A DNA stretch of 64,000 bases, from positions 182,129,369 to 182,193,368 of the forward strand of contig JBOZIK010000001.1 in the NCBI GenBank assembly GCA_051453625.1, given 5' to 3'. A model generated the notes under the pieces. It saw only the letters and a list, made by a program, of their open reading frames with translations, searched no databases and was not told where the DNA came from. Of this stretch, positions 47,966 to 59,924 are shown piece by piece. A program made the position numbers and the translations under genes. Source of the stretch: Welwitschia mirabilis (taxonomy: Eukaryota; Gnetophyta; Gnetopsida; Welwitschiales). Within the stretch, counting starts at the first letter, position 1. The number at the start of each line of letters is the position of its first letter.

Positions 47966-48490
47966 TTATAAAAATAAAGTGGGTTTAATATTATCTTCTA
48001 AGTTTATATCATCACCTAAATCATTCTCAGCTGCATCAAAGATTCTAATTCTAAACATTCTATTTTCAAAATAACATTTTATTATTCTTTCTCTTATATC
48101 AATGATGTAGTGAGCTAGGGCATAAAATGCTCTACCTAGAAGTAAAGGGTATCCTCTATTATGCTCAACTTCTTTGATGATCATATCTAGGAGGTAGTAA
48201 GACTCTTCAATTTGAATTGATAAATCTTTAATTATGCCTAGCAGTTTCTTAACTGAAGTATCTTCTAATTCTAAGACAACTAGAGTAGGCTCTATTCTAT
48301 CCTCCAAACCAAGTATTTTACAAATCTGAAGTGACATTATGTTAACACTCACTCCAATATCAATTAATGCTTTTCTAATCTTTTTATTTTTCTTTATAGT
48401 AACATTCAATGTTACTACTTTTAGATCTTTAAATTTGGATGATTTTTGTAATACTATATTTGTGAGGGATTGAGTAAGAAAGACCTTGCG
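47966..48490 (-). pseudogene. G2 gypsy retropepsin (protease), best-preserved frame in window
   Basis: The frame is open from about 48490 to 47966. It reads KVFLTQSLTNIVLQKSSKFK, then from the Met at 48409 NVTIKKNKKIRKALIDIGVS with the catalytic Asp at 48359-48361. Next are VNIMSLQICKILGLEDRI, VVLELEDTSVKKLLGIIKDL, GYPLLLGRAFYALAHYIIDI and IKCYFENRMFRIRIFDAAEN, ending NIKPTLFL. All parts of the aspartic protease are present: the D-I-G site, the second strand pair and the LLLGRAF motif. It cleaves the gag polyprotein in working elements. The site DIGVS has Val for the usual Ala. The frame stops right after KPTLFL, and upstream gag is broken, so it is not expected to be expressed. Confidence 0.92.
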
Positions 48491-49372
48491 AAGGACAACT
48501 CATTTTTATTTTCTTCTTATTAGGTATTTCCATAATTTTGAGTACCTTATGTTTTCTTGTAAAACTTTCTAAAAGGGTAAGTTTATACTAATGTTTTTCA
48601 TCAATGCTTTTAAATGATCATTGAAAGTTTAATTGTTATTAAGCCTATTCATCCAACAGGTGGTTTGTTGAGAAGGATTTTACTTTTTATTTTTGTCAAG
48701 ACAAGGGAAGTTGTAATATTCTAATATGTTAATGTCCTTATCCTCTTCTTCTTCATTATTTATAAAGTTATTTTGGGAGATGAAAGGTTTACATGGAGGA
48801 GGTTTTGTTTCTTATTCACTTCTTGTCATAACCTTATAATCATTTCTTCATTCATTTGGGTTTGAAAAAGGTTGTATAGCTAATGTTCCTTAATCTCTTT
48901 GATTTGCCAATATTGTTTTTTGAAGAATGTTTATCAAGTTTTCAATTTTGGCATTTGTTTATTCATGTGATATTCTAATTTAATTCTTAAGGTTTATGAT
49001 TGAATCATTTAAATGTTAGTAATTGAATGAACTTAGCAGGTAGTTTGTATTTTCAAATCAATTTCTAAAAGGTTGAAAATTATTTTCAAAATGAGTGTTT
49101 AATCTAAGTTGTGTCTGATTTTGATTTTAAAAGTTTTGAGTTGATTGGTTAAAAGCACAAACTTCTTCTCATATTCTTTCTTTGTATATTGGCAAAAGAG
49201 GACAATTTTTGGTGACATGATAATTATTCTCATCTAATTCACAAGTTTGTACAATATTTCTTTTAGTTGTGATTTTAGCATCTAGGATCATTTTCGCATA
49301 ATTCTCCAAGATTATTGTAAAATTTTTCTTGGGATTTATAGAATTCAATTCTATCTTTTTTTATTGTTTAAC
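48491..49372 (-). pseudogene. G2 gag-protease linker, broken
   Basis: It corresponds to 40233-41139 of G1. In reverse it carries hydrophilic fragments such as QNQTQLRLNTHFENNFQPF and NNNLESVHSIT-type pieces with many stops. No zinc knuckle is clear. Confidence 0.6.
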
Positions 49373-50018
49373 CTATTTTAAGTCTTTGATCAGTTGTCCT
49401 ATAGTTGAATATTCTTTAGGAGTTGACCAAGTTTGACTTACCTCCACAGGTTCTTTTAATTTTAACTTGGCATTATCTAGTGTAAGGTTCATAAGATTTT
49501 CTCCATAAGAAAAATCTACAAGTTGTGTCATATGTAGAGTTAGCCCACTATAAAGGTAGTCTATTAGTTCTATTGGTGAAAAAGCGTCTACTGGATTAGA
49601 ATGGTAGGATACAAAGAAATGCTCATGTGGAACTATAATCTTCATTTGATTTTTGTTGAAAGTTTGCTACCTTTTTTTATTTTTCTCATGGTTTCTTCAC
49701 TAATGAATCTCTTAACAAAGGTTTTCTTGACTTGATCTCATGTTTTTAAGCTTTTGGGGTTATGGTTTTTAGCCAATTTTTCACTCTACCCTTTAATGTC
49801 ATAGGAAATATTACCATATATGTTCTATTAGTTATTTTTTTCTTTCCATTTCCCAAGGTGAGGATTAGTTGTTTAATGTTTGAAATGTGTTGAAGGGGAT
49901 CCTCATCATCATCTTCACTAAACATTGGATAGGCATGTAAATTTTTGAGTTCAGCACCATTCTCTAAGGTGAGGTTTATATTGGGGGTAGAAGATCCTTT
50001 TTGGCTTATAGAAGGCAC
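49373..50018 (-). pseudogene. G2 gypsy gag, broken by one stop and a frameshift
   Basis: The N part (50018-49746) reads GAELKNLHAYPMFSEDDDED, PLQHISNIKQLILTL, TYMVIFPMTLKGRVKNWLKT. It goes on KSLKT-stop-DQVKKTFVKRFISE (the stop is a Trp codon turned TAG), then after a shift HEHFFVSYHSNPVDAFSPIE, LIDYLYSGLTLHMTQLVDFS and VEVSQTWSTPKEYSTIGQLI. It is the same capsid protein as G1 gag; the two agree over SNPVDAFS, LI-Y-YSGL and VEVSQTW. The acidic patch EDDDEDPLQHI is the usual start of the capsid core. Confidence 0.92.
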
Positions 50019-50690
50019 TCCACATTGTAAATTTATTCTCTCATTCTATAGGGTTTTCATTAAAAAAAATTGACTTAGAAAAAATAAATTTAGAATAAGG
50101 TTTGAGTGCACCTAGAAATCACTTTTTTTATTTGTTTACTATATCCACAGTCCTTCTTTAATGTTCTTTTTTATCAAAACCCTCTCTCTTTAATATTTTT
50201 TAAAAAATTAATCATATTATAGTATCTTGAAAATAACAAATAATAGAAAATAGATTACCAAATAATAACAAACCATCATCCTATTTATTATGGGAACAAC
50301 AAAGGGAATGACATACACAGAAACTAGAAAAACAAAAATAGAATCAAAATTGAAACAAAAATTAGAAAATACAAAGAGTAAGACTATAATTCTTCTACTT
50401 TTCCAGACATCACAAGAGATGATAAAAACTAATTTATTTTAGAAAAATTGTAATCTAAAAATAAAACTAAGATTAAAAATCATACACTGTCATCCTGTCT
50501 ATCATGGGGACGACAGAGAGGATGACCACAATTTTTTACAGAAAACTAAAATTGAAGAATCAAAACTCAAATACTACATATAGAAAACCTATAGTTTTTA
50601 ATAAAATACAATGTCACATAGAAAAATAATCAAACATAGGTCCGATATACCTACCTAAATGATAATAACCCTTGTACTTATCAATAGCCT
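50019..50690 (-). mobile_element. G2 leader (5' untranslated) with two palindromic motifs
   Basis: About 670 bases with no frame. Palindromic motifs at 50277-50312 and 50489-50526 are related to those of the LTR. In the second the arms GTCATCC (50489-50495) and GGATGAC (50520-50526) are exact, with inner arms TGTC/GACA. Confidence 0.75.
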
Positions 50691-50708
50691 TCCCTGATAA
50701 TAATGCTA
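50691..50708 (-). other. Primer-binding site, tRNA-Asp type
   Basis: In reverse, TAGCATTATTATCAGGGA. Against TGGCGCCGTTGCCGGGGA all eight differences are G-to-A or C-to-T. It lies three bases from the LTR end. Confidence 0.88.
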
Positions 50709-50711
50709 AGA

Positions 50712-51779
50712 TGTTGCGGTGTGTATTTGTATAAGTTTTTACATTCAAAGAGATCCTATCATTTATAACCAAAATATATATCTTACATAATACATCAAAA
50801 TAGTATGAGTGGAGTAGACTCAAAATGTTATATTCATATTGAAGACTATGAGATGAGACTTAGGTTGTTTTGAAAAATGGAAAAGGAACCAGAAATGAAT
50901 AACAAATGCAAGTAAATAAATTACAATATATAATGTAAGATACAACTACTCTAAATAAAAATGCAAAATTAAATAACATTACTTTCTTTTAGCCTTAACA
51001 AAGGCTACCCTTGATAATCTATATCACTCAAGAAATTATTACTAGATCAAGGGAAACATAGACTATAAGGGTAAATAAAAAATCTACAATGCAAATATGA
51101 AAATAAAACAAGATTTATATTAAGAAAGAGTTATAAGCTTCTTGTTCACAAAATAGCTACATTTCAATGGAGGATACACAGCCCTCCACCAAGTACATAT
51201 CTTTCTGCAACACTCAAGATGGATCTCCCATCCTTAGATCTCCTGACACGAGAATGTTTGGTGCAACGAAGATAATGAGAGAGTCAAAAGGGGATTTATT
51301 TATAACAACTCACAACCAAAAGGATAAATGGTAGGTGTGTAAAGGCATGCTCATTATAACTCAAAAATGGATGAAATAGTTAAGGATTATTGTCAAATTT
51401 AGTTACATATCAGTGTTATCTGACCAATAGTCTAGACAACATAAGGGATGATAGCACATTATAAAATATTCTCAGAAAGATTATTTGGCAATCCACATTA
51501 GCAGTCATTGTCTTGTCTACTTTGGGGACGATGAAGGGACAACAATCTTCTTAGATTATTTTCTTAACTAGCACTGTAGCATTTTTGTCAATGATCCTTC
51601 TTCAAAGCTCTATACATTAAAAATTGCCTTTAATACATTAATTTTAGATAAGAATTACACTTTTCCAAGATTTCATCTTATATTTTCAATATCCTCAGAA
51701 TTGCACTTAAACCTATATAAAAGTCCTGTAAAATAGCTCATAAAACCCCATCAAATAACTATAACTTGGCAATGCAATA
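50712..51779 (-). mobile_element. G2 gypsy 5' LTR, complete
   Basis: In reverse it starts TATTGCATTGCC (TG turned TA) at 51779 and ends CGCAACA at 50712, 1,068 bases. It matches the 3' LTR at 44580-45613. Palindromic motifs are at about 51410-51455 and 51503-51545. Confidence 0.92.
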
Positions 51780-52049
51780 GCTATCAAGATTCTATATTTT
51801 TATTGCTTTTACCTATAATTGATTTTACTAAAAAAATATTGTATACATTTTATGTTTTATTAATTGGTTAATATTTGATTTAACTCTTATTTTTGCAAGA
51901 AAGTGAAATATTATAGGACCATAAATTTAGGACATAAATGTTTCTTTTCCTTTTAAATAAAGTTTTGAATAGGATTTATACTTATAAATATAATTTTGTT
52001 TCTAGTTTTTTTTTTTTTTTTTTACTTTTATGTTATTTTTTTCTCCTTA
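51780..52049. other. AT-rich stretch right of G2, upstream of an integrase end
   Basis: It contains a run of 18 T (about 52006-52023). Possibly decayed integrase sequence of the next element, but I cannot read it. Confidence 0.35.
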
Positions 52050-52205
52050 TTTTTTATTTTTATTTTCACATAGGAATTTAGACTTTAGGTGATTATGTCC
52101 TTACCTTTGTAGAAAGTATATTTTAATGGCTTAGTTGAGATTTCCTATTTGAACATTATGGAAATTTTAAAAATGAACAAAGGTTAAAAATCCATGATTT
52201 ATCAA
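52050..52205 (+). pseudogene. Third G-family element: integrase C-terminus
   Basis: One frame reads EFRL-stop-VIMSLPL-stop-KVYFNGLVEI and continues, shifted, SYLNIMEILKMN. This matches the [23 protein letters not shown] and NGEIFKVN-type end of Athila/Tat integrase. Two stops fit Trp-to-stop and similar changes. It shows that members of family G with integrase existed. Confidence 0.65.
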
Positions 52206-54612
52206 ATCTTAAATATGATAGAATCACTTATCTTAAAAGTCATCTTGTCATAATTTAAATTCTTTCTTAGCTAATTCTTTTAGTGGACATCATGCTATCA
52301 CATGAATATCTTTAACCTGATCTACATTTTACTTTATGAAGTTACCATGACTAGTAATTCTTACTTGGGCATTTAAGTGATAAAATTGGATTCACCTAAT
52401 CTTAAGACATTCAAATGTCTATAAACTTCATTTTAGAAGAATATGCTTGGATTTTTTTTTTGATGTGTTTTCTCTCAATGATGTGAGTCTTTGGTTGTTT
52501 AGGAGGGTTATTTTTTATTTTCTATCTTATTTTATCATATTTATCTTTGAGACTATGTGGTTATGTGGATTTTATTTAGAAAAAAAACAACAAATGAAGA
52601 GAAGAATAATGATCATGATCTATTATATCTATGCTAAATACATGATCACCATCATGTCCTACTATATCTAGTAAATTTTTCTGATATGGATCTTGGGTAG
52701 TATTAGTAGATATGAAAACTCCACTAGGAGTTTAGTTGATCATGATTTGTAGGTTTTTACTTCTTTAACTATGGTTGTACTCCCCTCATTATGGAAAAAT
52801 AATTATCATTTTGAGGCTACAGGACTAGTGATGTTTTTAGTGTTATCAGAGGTATTTCTTATTTTTTATACTTATTAAGCTTATAATATTCCTACATGAT
52901 CGTTTCACTATTTAAGGATTTAAGTATGTTTTGAACTATGAGTATGTGAGTCCATTTTAGATTAGCTTTTAATCATTTCATTCATTATTTGAAAACATGA
53001 GTTACTTAACATCGTCATAATCACTACCTATTCAAGTGGTAATTAATGAAGTTTTTTCACTATGTTATGCATCATTAATCAAGTGATTTTATAATTTCTT
53101 TCATGGGGATTTTCTAGGTTAGAAATTAGGATAGGTACACATTATTCTTTATGTTTCTAGTTGTCCATTTTTATTTTCTTTTTCTTATGTGTTTTATTAG
53201 GTATTTTAAGTTAGTTTTGTACTTTTTCATTATAAACACATATGACTTGATCATTTAGTAGTTTTATTGTTAACTTTTCTTTTTACTTATATTTTTTAAT
53301 ATAAGTTGATTTTATTTTAAAAAAATTTTGGTTTATGATGATAATTTTTATATTTTTTAATATTAAGTATAGTTCTTTAATCTTCTTTTTGAGTATTGAT
53401 GCATCTAATAATTATGAGTTCATGGCACATTTCATAATCTTCCTTAACCTGGTGCATTATCATGACATCTCTCTCTACCTTAAGTTCTTTTACAAATTTA
53501 CCTCCTTTATCATCCCTTATTTATCATGATTCTTACTTATTTTCCATATTTTAGACTTTCTGTTAATTTTCTAAAACCTTCATAATGCTATATGAGCCTA
53601 ACTTCCTTTTTTGATATTTTTGTTTTCCCAATCCCTTTTGAAAATCATGTTGTCCATCTTGTTACCCATGTAACATAGTAAGACAATGCTTTGATATTTA
53701 CTGGGGTGTATCATCTTTATGTTTCATGTTTTTTTGACTATTTTTTATCTTCTTTCATATAAAGATTACTGCTTCAAAGATCACTTATTTTGCTTATTGT
53801 ACTTAACTTGTGTTTTCATCTTTTTTCTTCTTACATTAATGCAATAGGGGATGTATTGATTTACCTCTAGGGGCTAGGACATATACTTTGATATATTTTA
53901 AAGAAAAATTTTTAAATTTTAGAGGTTATTTCTAAATTTCTATGATACATATATGCAATGTACTGATCAGATTGTGATCATCTATTATTTGAATGACATG
54001 CATTATGGATATTATTTATTAAATCACATACTTAACAACACAATACTTATAGTTTATTTTTCTTGTAGGGGCAAGTTAAGAAATTTATAAGATCATAAAT
54101 AAATGGAATGATGTTATATTTTTTTTTTATGTATTTTTTCTTGTAGATTATTCTTAAAAACTTAATGTTTAATTTGTGAATGTCATTTTTGAGTTATTAA
54201 TTTTTTTAATTATACATTCACCTCATTTATCTAAGTTATTATAGTTATATCTTATGATGACTCTTTTTATTATGATATGAAATCTCTACTTTCAATGTGT
54301 AAAATGTTTTAAGTGGAGGATAATACATTGGTAAGTGTTTTTTATCTTATTTTTTAATAATCATAATTATAGGCATTTTATTTTATAGTCTAATTTTCAA
54401 AAGCATGTCATCCACATAATCATCTAGATGACAAATAGAATGAGGGCATGGTCACATTATCTACTAAGATAAAACATTTAGTTTATTTGATTCTAAAATT
54501 TATTCCTACATAATGAGATTTCTAAATTTAATTTACATTATCCTAGTTAATATTTATCTTACTCAATTTGACTCACAATCATAGTTTTTCACTAACTTTG
54601 TCAAGGACTGAT
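52206..54612 (+). mobile_element. Third G-family element: 3' non-coding region
   Basis: From 52255 to 53270 it parallels 41806-42790 of G1. The rest continues without a coding frame to a polypurine tract. A palindromic motif lies at 54403-54440. Confidence 0.7.
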
Positions 54613-54631
54613 AAGGCTAAGTTAAGAACTA
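54613..54631 (+). other. Polypurine-type tract
   Basis: AAGGCTAAGTTAAGAACTA directly before the LTR start TGTTGTGATGCC, the counterpart of 45614-45633. Confidence 0.7.
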
Positions 54632-55267
54632 TGTTGTGATGCCAAATTATATGTTTTTGATGAGATATTTTGAATAGTTTTGTAGAACATTTAGGTAGGT
54701 TTAAATGGAAAATAATAATTATTAAGCGTCAAAGAAAAAATCATGGAAATGCATAATTACTAGCATATTTGAAGGTATTTTGGATGATTTCTGATATTTT
54801 TCATATTAAGAAGGAATTACTAATATACAATGCTAAGTTAACTTGATGAAAGAGCTTTAAAAGATTGTTATTACCTTAATCATCTAGATAATCATATGGA
54901 TGAGAACATCTATAAGTCAACAAGAATTCTAACTGGATGGAAGATAGAAGCTGACGTGGGATCTCTCTTGGTATGGCATTGTTTCTATCATTATCCAGAT
55001 GATAGTTAGGATTACCTAACTTGTGTAATGTATCATGCACCTCCTATGTACCATTAGATTTTTTGCTGTGTCTACCATATTTGCTATTTCTAAAGTGTTT
55101 TTTATAATAAATACCTCTTTTGTTCTTACTCTAAATTATCTTATTTGCATCAAAAATTCATATGATAGAACATAAAATGGTAGGATGTTTGTTCATTATT
55201 TCAGAGAGCGATCTTCTTTGGTGTTAGATTATGTATCCTTTATTGAGGTGCTACTATTTTGTAATTG
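54632..55267 (+). mobile_element. G-family 3' LTR, truncated
   Basis: It starts TGTTGTGATGCCAAATTATA and parallels the next LTR from its start for 636 bases, up to GTGCTACTATTTTGTAATTG, then is cut by the start of the second LTR. Palindromic motifs lie at 54872-54910 and 54985-55005, the latter with exact arms CTATCAT/ATGATAG. Confidence 0.88.
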
Positions 55268-56417
55268 TATTGTGATGCCAAATTATATATTTTTGATAGG
55301 TTATTTTAAGTAGTTTTGTCGAACATTTAGATTTATTTAAGCATAAAAGAATGATTATTAAAAGTCAAGGTGAAAATCATGAAAATGCATAAATACCAAT
55401 ACTTTTGGAGAGATTTTAGATTTATTTTAACACTTCACATTTTAAGGATAAATTAATAAGATTCAAGGCCAAATTCAATTAATAAAAAAATTCAAGAAGT
55501 ATGTCATCCCTACCATCATCTAGATAACATATGAAGATGATAATACTTACATGCTGATTAGGATGTTGATTGGATCAACATGAAGGCTACATATTGAAGT
55601 GGCATACTATTCTCTAGGTGACATATAGAATGATAACCTAATTATGATTAATGTGTGTAATGTATCATGTACTTTCTATGCATTATTAGAGTTTTGATTA
55701 CATTAGTTAGATTTTCTATCTTTGAGTCTATTCTTGTTTATAAATACCACCTTTTTCCTTAACTCTGATCATCTTTATTACACCAAAAATTCTCATGATA
55801 GGAGATTGAAGGATCGTAGGTCCATCCATTCATTGCAAAAAAGGGTCTTCCTTCATGTTAGGCTATATCTCCTTCATTAAGATGCTACTTCTTTACATTA
55901 GGATGTTGATTTGACTTTTAATGAAAATCTTTTTTTAGTTTTGTTCATATTTATGTGCATATTCCTTATGTTTTTTTCCCTATTGATTTTGTAACAATTC
56001 ATCTGTGACATAGATCATGACGAAAACCTTTGTTAAGGTTGAAATCATTAGTTTAATATCTTTCATTGCATTGTATAGATTAAATAATTGCATTTTTTCA
56101 TATTCTATATAATGCACTTCATAGCTTAGGTTAATTTTGATTAGTGATAGTTTCCTTGATTGATCTAAGAATGTAGGGCCAATCTTGATAATAGAGATGT
56201 GGTAGTTAGATATGTATTTTATTTAGAATAGTTTAAATTTGCATTTGAACTTTTACTTTGCAAAAAATAATTCTCTTGCTTTGAGTCTAGTGCCTTCAAT
56301 GGATTATTAGATTTGGGTCCACTCCTATTTATATTAGTGCATTATGTTTGTACATATATTTGTGATTAATAGGATTTGATAAAGGACATAACTTTTGCAT
56401 AAATACACATAGCAACA
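55268..56417 (+). mobile_element. G-family LTR, complete
   Basis: It starts TATTGTGATGCCAAATTA (TG turned TA) and ends CATAGCAACA, 1,150 bases. Palindromic motifs are at 55503-55545 and about 55605-55640. A tRNA-Asp-type site follows, so it looks like a 5' LTR, yet what comes next belongs to a reverse element. Confidence 0.88.
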
Positions 56418-56420
56418 TCT

Positions 56421-56433
56421 TGGCATCATTTCC
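56421..56433 (+). other. Primer-binding site remnant, tRNA-Asp type
   Basis: TGGCATCATTTCC, three bases after the LTR end. It matches TGGCGCCGTTGCC with three transitions and one transversion and then diverges, at the junction with a reverse integrase remnant. Confidence 0.7.
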
Positions 56434-58764
56434 TTAGTGTTTAAATTAGAAATTTCAACTGAGCCATTAAAAATATACTTTTTCTAAAAGATTAAGGATC
56501 TAACTATCTAGATGTTAATTTATTGCTTAAAATAAAAACCAAAGATAAAATAATAAAAACATATGAGCAAAAAGGAAATACCAAAGCAAACTAAAAACAA
56601 GTTTTATCTATGTCCTAAAATCTATTCAATACTTTTATTAAAAAGGAAGAAAAAAAAGATTTATTCCTAAGGCTATGATCCTAGGATATTGCATTCTCTC
56701 ATAAAATAAGGACCAAACCACATATTTACTAATAAATAAAATATAAAAGCTATATGATTATTTTTCAATGAAATAAATTAGAGGTAAAAACAATAAAAGG
56801 ATAAAACTTTAATAGCAAAATTTTCAAATTTTGAATAAGATATAAAGAAGTGGTAAATCTCATTAAAGAGTAATCTCTTATTGAAATGACATAAATCATG
56901 AATATAATCATATAATTCATGTAAGGAAGTACTCAAAGAACATATTCAAGAAGATTTTAAGATCCCTTTATAAATATAGTAAGATTAAGAAGCTTTCTGT
57001 TACTCGATTCAAGATATGAATTTTGATTAAGGAAATGAGACTTTTTTCAATTAGCATGACCACTTGATATTTTGTCTTCATAAGATTTAGTAGCAATATA
57101 AGAGATAAAAAATTCATATAACTCATGGAAAAACAATCACTTATAAAGTGCATGACATAAAGGATTTGAAACATAAATTTTATTCAAAGCTTAATATCAA
57201 ACATGAGAGACATTAATGGTATAATTTAGGGTCCAAGGCTTTGAAAGAAACTTTATAGGTTAAGTGATTAAGATAAGTTTAACATACCTAAGGATCTCCT
57301 TAAGATTTAATTATAAGCATGCATTTGGATCAAGAAGATAAGGTTTACTCCAATTTAGAGTTCCAAATATCCCAAGTCTTATTTTTAAAAAGAATAATCA
57401 TTAAAAGCACAAGGTAGAGTTGACTTTGTCAAAAAAGAAAAGATGTTACTTCTCGTAGCACATGAAGTTTTAAAAGGAAAAGATTAAGAGATTTTTGGAG
57501 TAGACTGCTTAAAATGATGTATTTTATTAAATTCAAGGAGAGGGATATGATTTGAAGAATTACTTAAATATTCAAATGGGAGAGATGGAGAGAAGTTATC
57601 ACTGTCAAGATGATAAGATAATGTGAAAGTAAGAGTAGAAAGAAAGATGTTATTTAAGCTTTTACATGGAAATACAAGTGAAATAGATGGAGAAATATAT
57701 GAAGACTCTTTAAGTTCGATTATTTAGTTAAAGGATATAAGTCTATTCTCTATTAAGTTTATTTGATTTTGAATTACTTCTTCTTTATTTTTCTTTTCCT
57801 CATTATTGAAACTATTACATGGTTGAATGCTTTCTTTACTTTCTGCATTATGTTCTTTGATGATGTATCCCTCTTTTTCATTGTCTTTATTAATATCATT
57901 GACTATATCTTACTCTTTTTTATTAAAATCATTATTATTTTATTAAGGATTATTGTCATTTCCTAAGTTGATGGATTCCTCAAAAAGATTATAAAAATGA
58001 TTATACAAAGAAAAGTTCTCATTTTCTTTATTATGTGATGGAATATTTTTTAATATCTCATGGGTTGACTCTTCTTCCTTTTTATTAAATAAACTATTAA
58101 TTCTAAACTATAATCCTCATTTTCATTTATTGAGTTGCTATTACTAACTATTATCTTAGACTATTGTCTAGACAATAGGGATGGATGATTCCCCTTATAT
58201 TGTAAATTCTCCATTGATTTTCTTACATTATGTAAATTCTCCTTTAATCTTACATGTTGAACTTATTTTAAAGATTGAACTCTTTCATCCTCATCACAAA
58301 GTAAGTGAAAACCAATGATATGATCTAATATTCCAATATCATCATCATCTTCTTCACCACCATTCTTATTATTTTATTGTATATTATTATTTTTCAATTT
58401 ATTAGAAGGAAAAATGTGATCATTATGTTTATTATGAATTAAAGAATTTTCAAATTTTTTATGAGTTAATTCTTTTGTTCCATATTTATTTTCTAATAGG
58501 AAATGAATTGGGTTGTCACCTAACTCATCATATAAAAAATAGCCATCTTTATCCTTATTGTCAAATAACAAAGTTGAATCATTATTATTTCCTTTTTTTT
58601 AATCTTCTATTAAGTTTATTGTATATTGGTCCATACTTTCATTTTCTATTTGAAGGAATAATTATTATTATGTGTTATTTGAAATTTATCCTCATATTTC
58701 TCAAGGTGGGATGTAGTAGAATAAGTTTGTTATGTAAAATAACCTTAAGATTGTTAATTTTGTA
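56434..58764 (-). pseudogene. Reverse gypsy fragment: integrase end and a hydrophilic region
   Basis: Next to the junction, reverse 56437-56466 reads VEISNLNTKE, the VEIRNLNNGE segment near the integrase end. The adjoining 56620-56760 matches G2 at 47480-47600. Reverse 57960-58620 encodes acidic and Asn/Lys-rich pieces (LFDNKDKDGYFLYDELGDNP; GGEEDDDDIGILDHI; HLLCDEDERVQSLK), perhaps the same kind of segment as 47700-47942. No RT motif is seen in 2.3 kb. Stops are frequent. Confidence 0.55.
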
Positions 58765-59264
58765 ATAAATTTTTTTGAAATATTTCATGACAATTTTATC
58801 TATGATATAGATCATGAGGGTAACCTTTGTTAAGGTTGAAATCATTATTTTAGGATCTTTTATTGCATTTTATAGAGTAAATTATGGCATATTTTCATAT
58901 TCTATCTAATGCACTTAATAGCTTAGGATAGTTTTGGTTAGTAATAGGTTTTTTGATTGATATAGATTATGTAGGATTTATATTGATGATAGAGATTTGG
59001 TAGTCAGATAAATATTACATTTAGGATAGTTTGAATTTGCATTTGCATTATTTATTTACTTTTCTTTCATTATTGATTTTTATTTTTAAATTTACACTTT
59101 GTAAAAAGAAATTCTCTAGCTTCAATTTTAGTGCCTTCAAAAAATTATGACATTTAGGTCCACTTCCATCTATATTAGTTTGTTGTATTTGTGCATATAT
59201 TTTTGACTGACAGGATTTGATAAATGACATAATGTTTGCATAAATATTCACAACAACAAACTAG
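58765..59264 (+). mobile_element. G-family LTR, 3' half only
   Basis: It parallels 55980-56417 from CTATGATATAGATCATGA to GCATAAATATTCACAACAA. The U3 half with the palindromes is missing. Confidence 0.85.
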
Positions 59265-59856
59265 ATGTTGATTCGACAATAATAAAAATCTTCTTTAGTT
59301 TTATTCATATGCATACCCCTTATAGTTTATGTTGATTATAATTTCTAATAGCTTCATAGCTGATATAGATCATCAAAAGTAACCTTTCTTAAGGTTAAAA
59401 ACATTAGTTTAGGTTTTGTATTGCATTACATTTACATTTCCTAGATTAATCATTATANNNNNNNNNNTTCATATTTTTCTCAACATACATAATATCCTAG
59501 GTTGGTTAGGGCTAGTAATAGTTTCTTTAATTAATTTAGATTATACAAGATTGATCTTAGTAACAAAGATTTGATAGTCAAATATATATTACATTTAGTG
59601 TAGATTTTATTTTAATTACATTAGTTTATTTACTTTGCATTATTTTTCTTGCATTATACTTTTCCTTATTAAACCTAAAAGTAAAAATACAAAAGTACAT
59701 AGCTTGAAATCAATTCTTTAGCTTCGAGCCTAGTACCTTCAATTGATTATGACATTTGGGTTTACCCCCATTTATACTAGTGTGTGTATTATGTAAATAT
59801 TTGTGATTGACAATGTTTGACTAAGGACATAATGATTACATAAATATCTACTGCAA
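59265..59856 (+). mobile_element. G-family LTR, 3' half only, second in a row
   Basis: It begins ACTAGATGTTGATTCGAC, the counterpart of 55900, and runs to CTACTGCAACATG. A 10-N gap is at 59458-59467. Repeat E follows directly with no primer-binding site. Confidence 0.85.
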
Positions 59857-59886
59857 CATGTTTCATATAAGTGCATTTCTTCTTTC

Positions 59887-59924
<38 letters not shown>

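Noticed and set aside
57763-57966. Forward, very hydrophobic frame that looks like a membrane peptide
   Set aside because: It is the T-rich antisense of an Asn/Lys-rich reverse coding remnant; AT-rich DNA gives such frames by chance.
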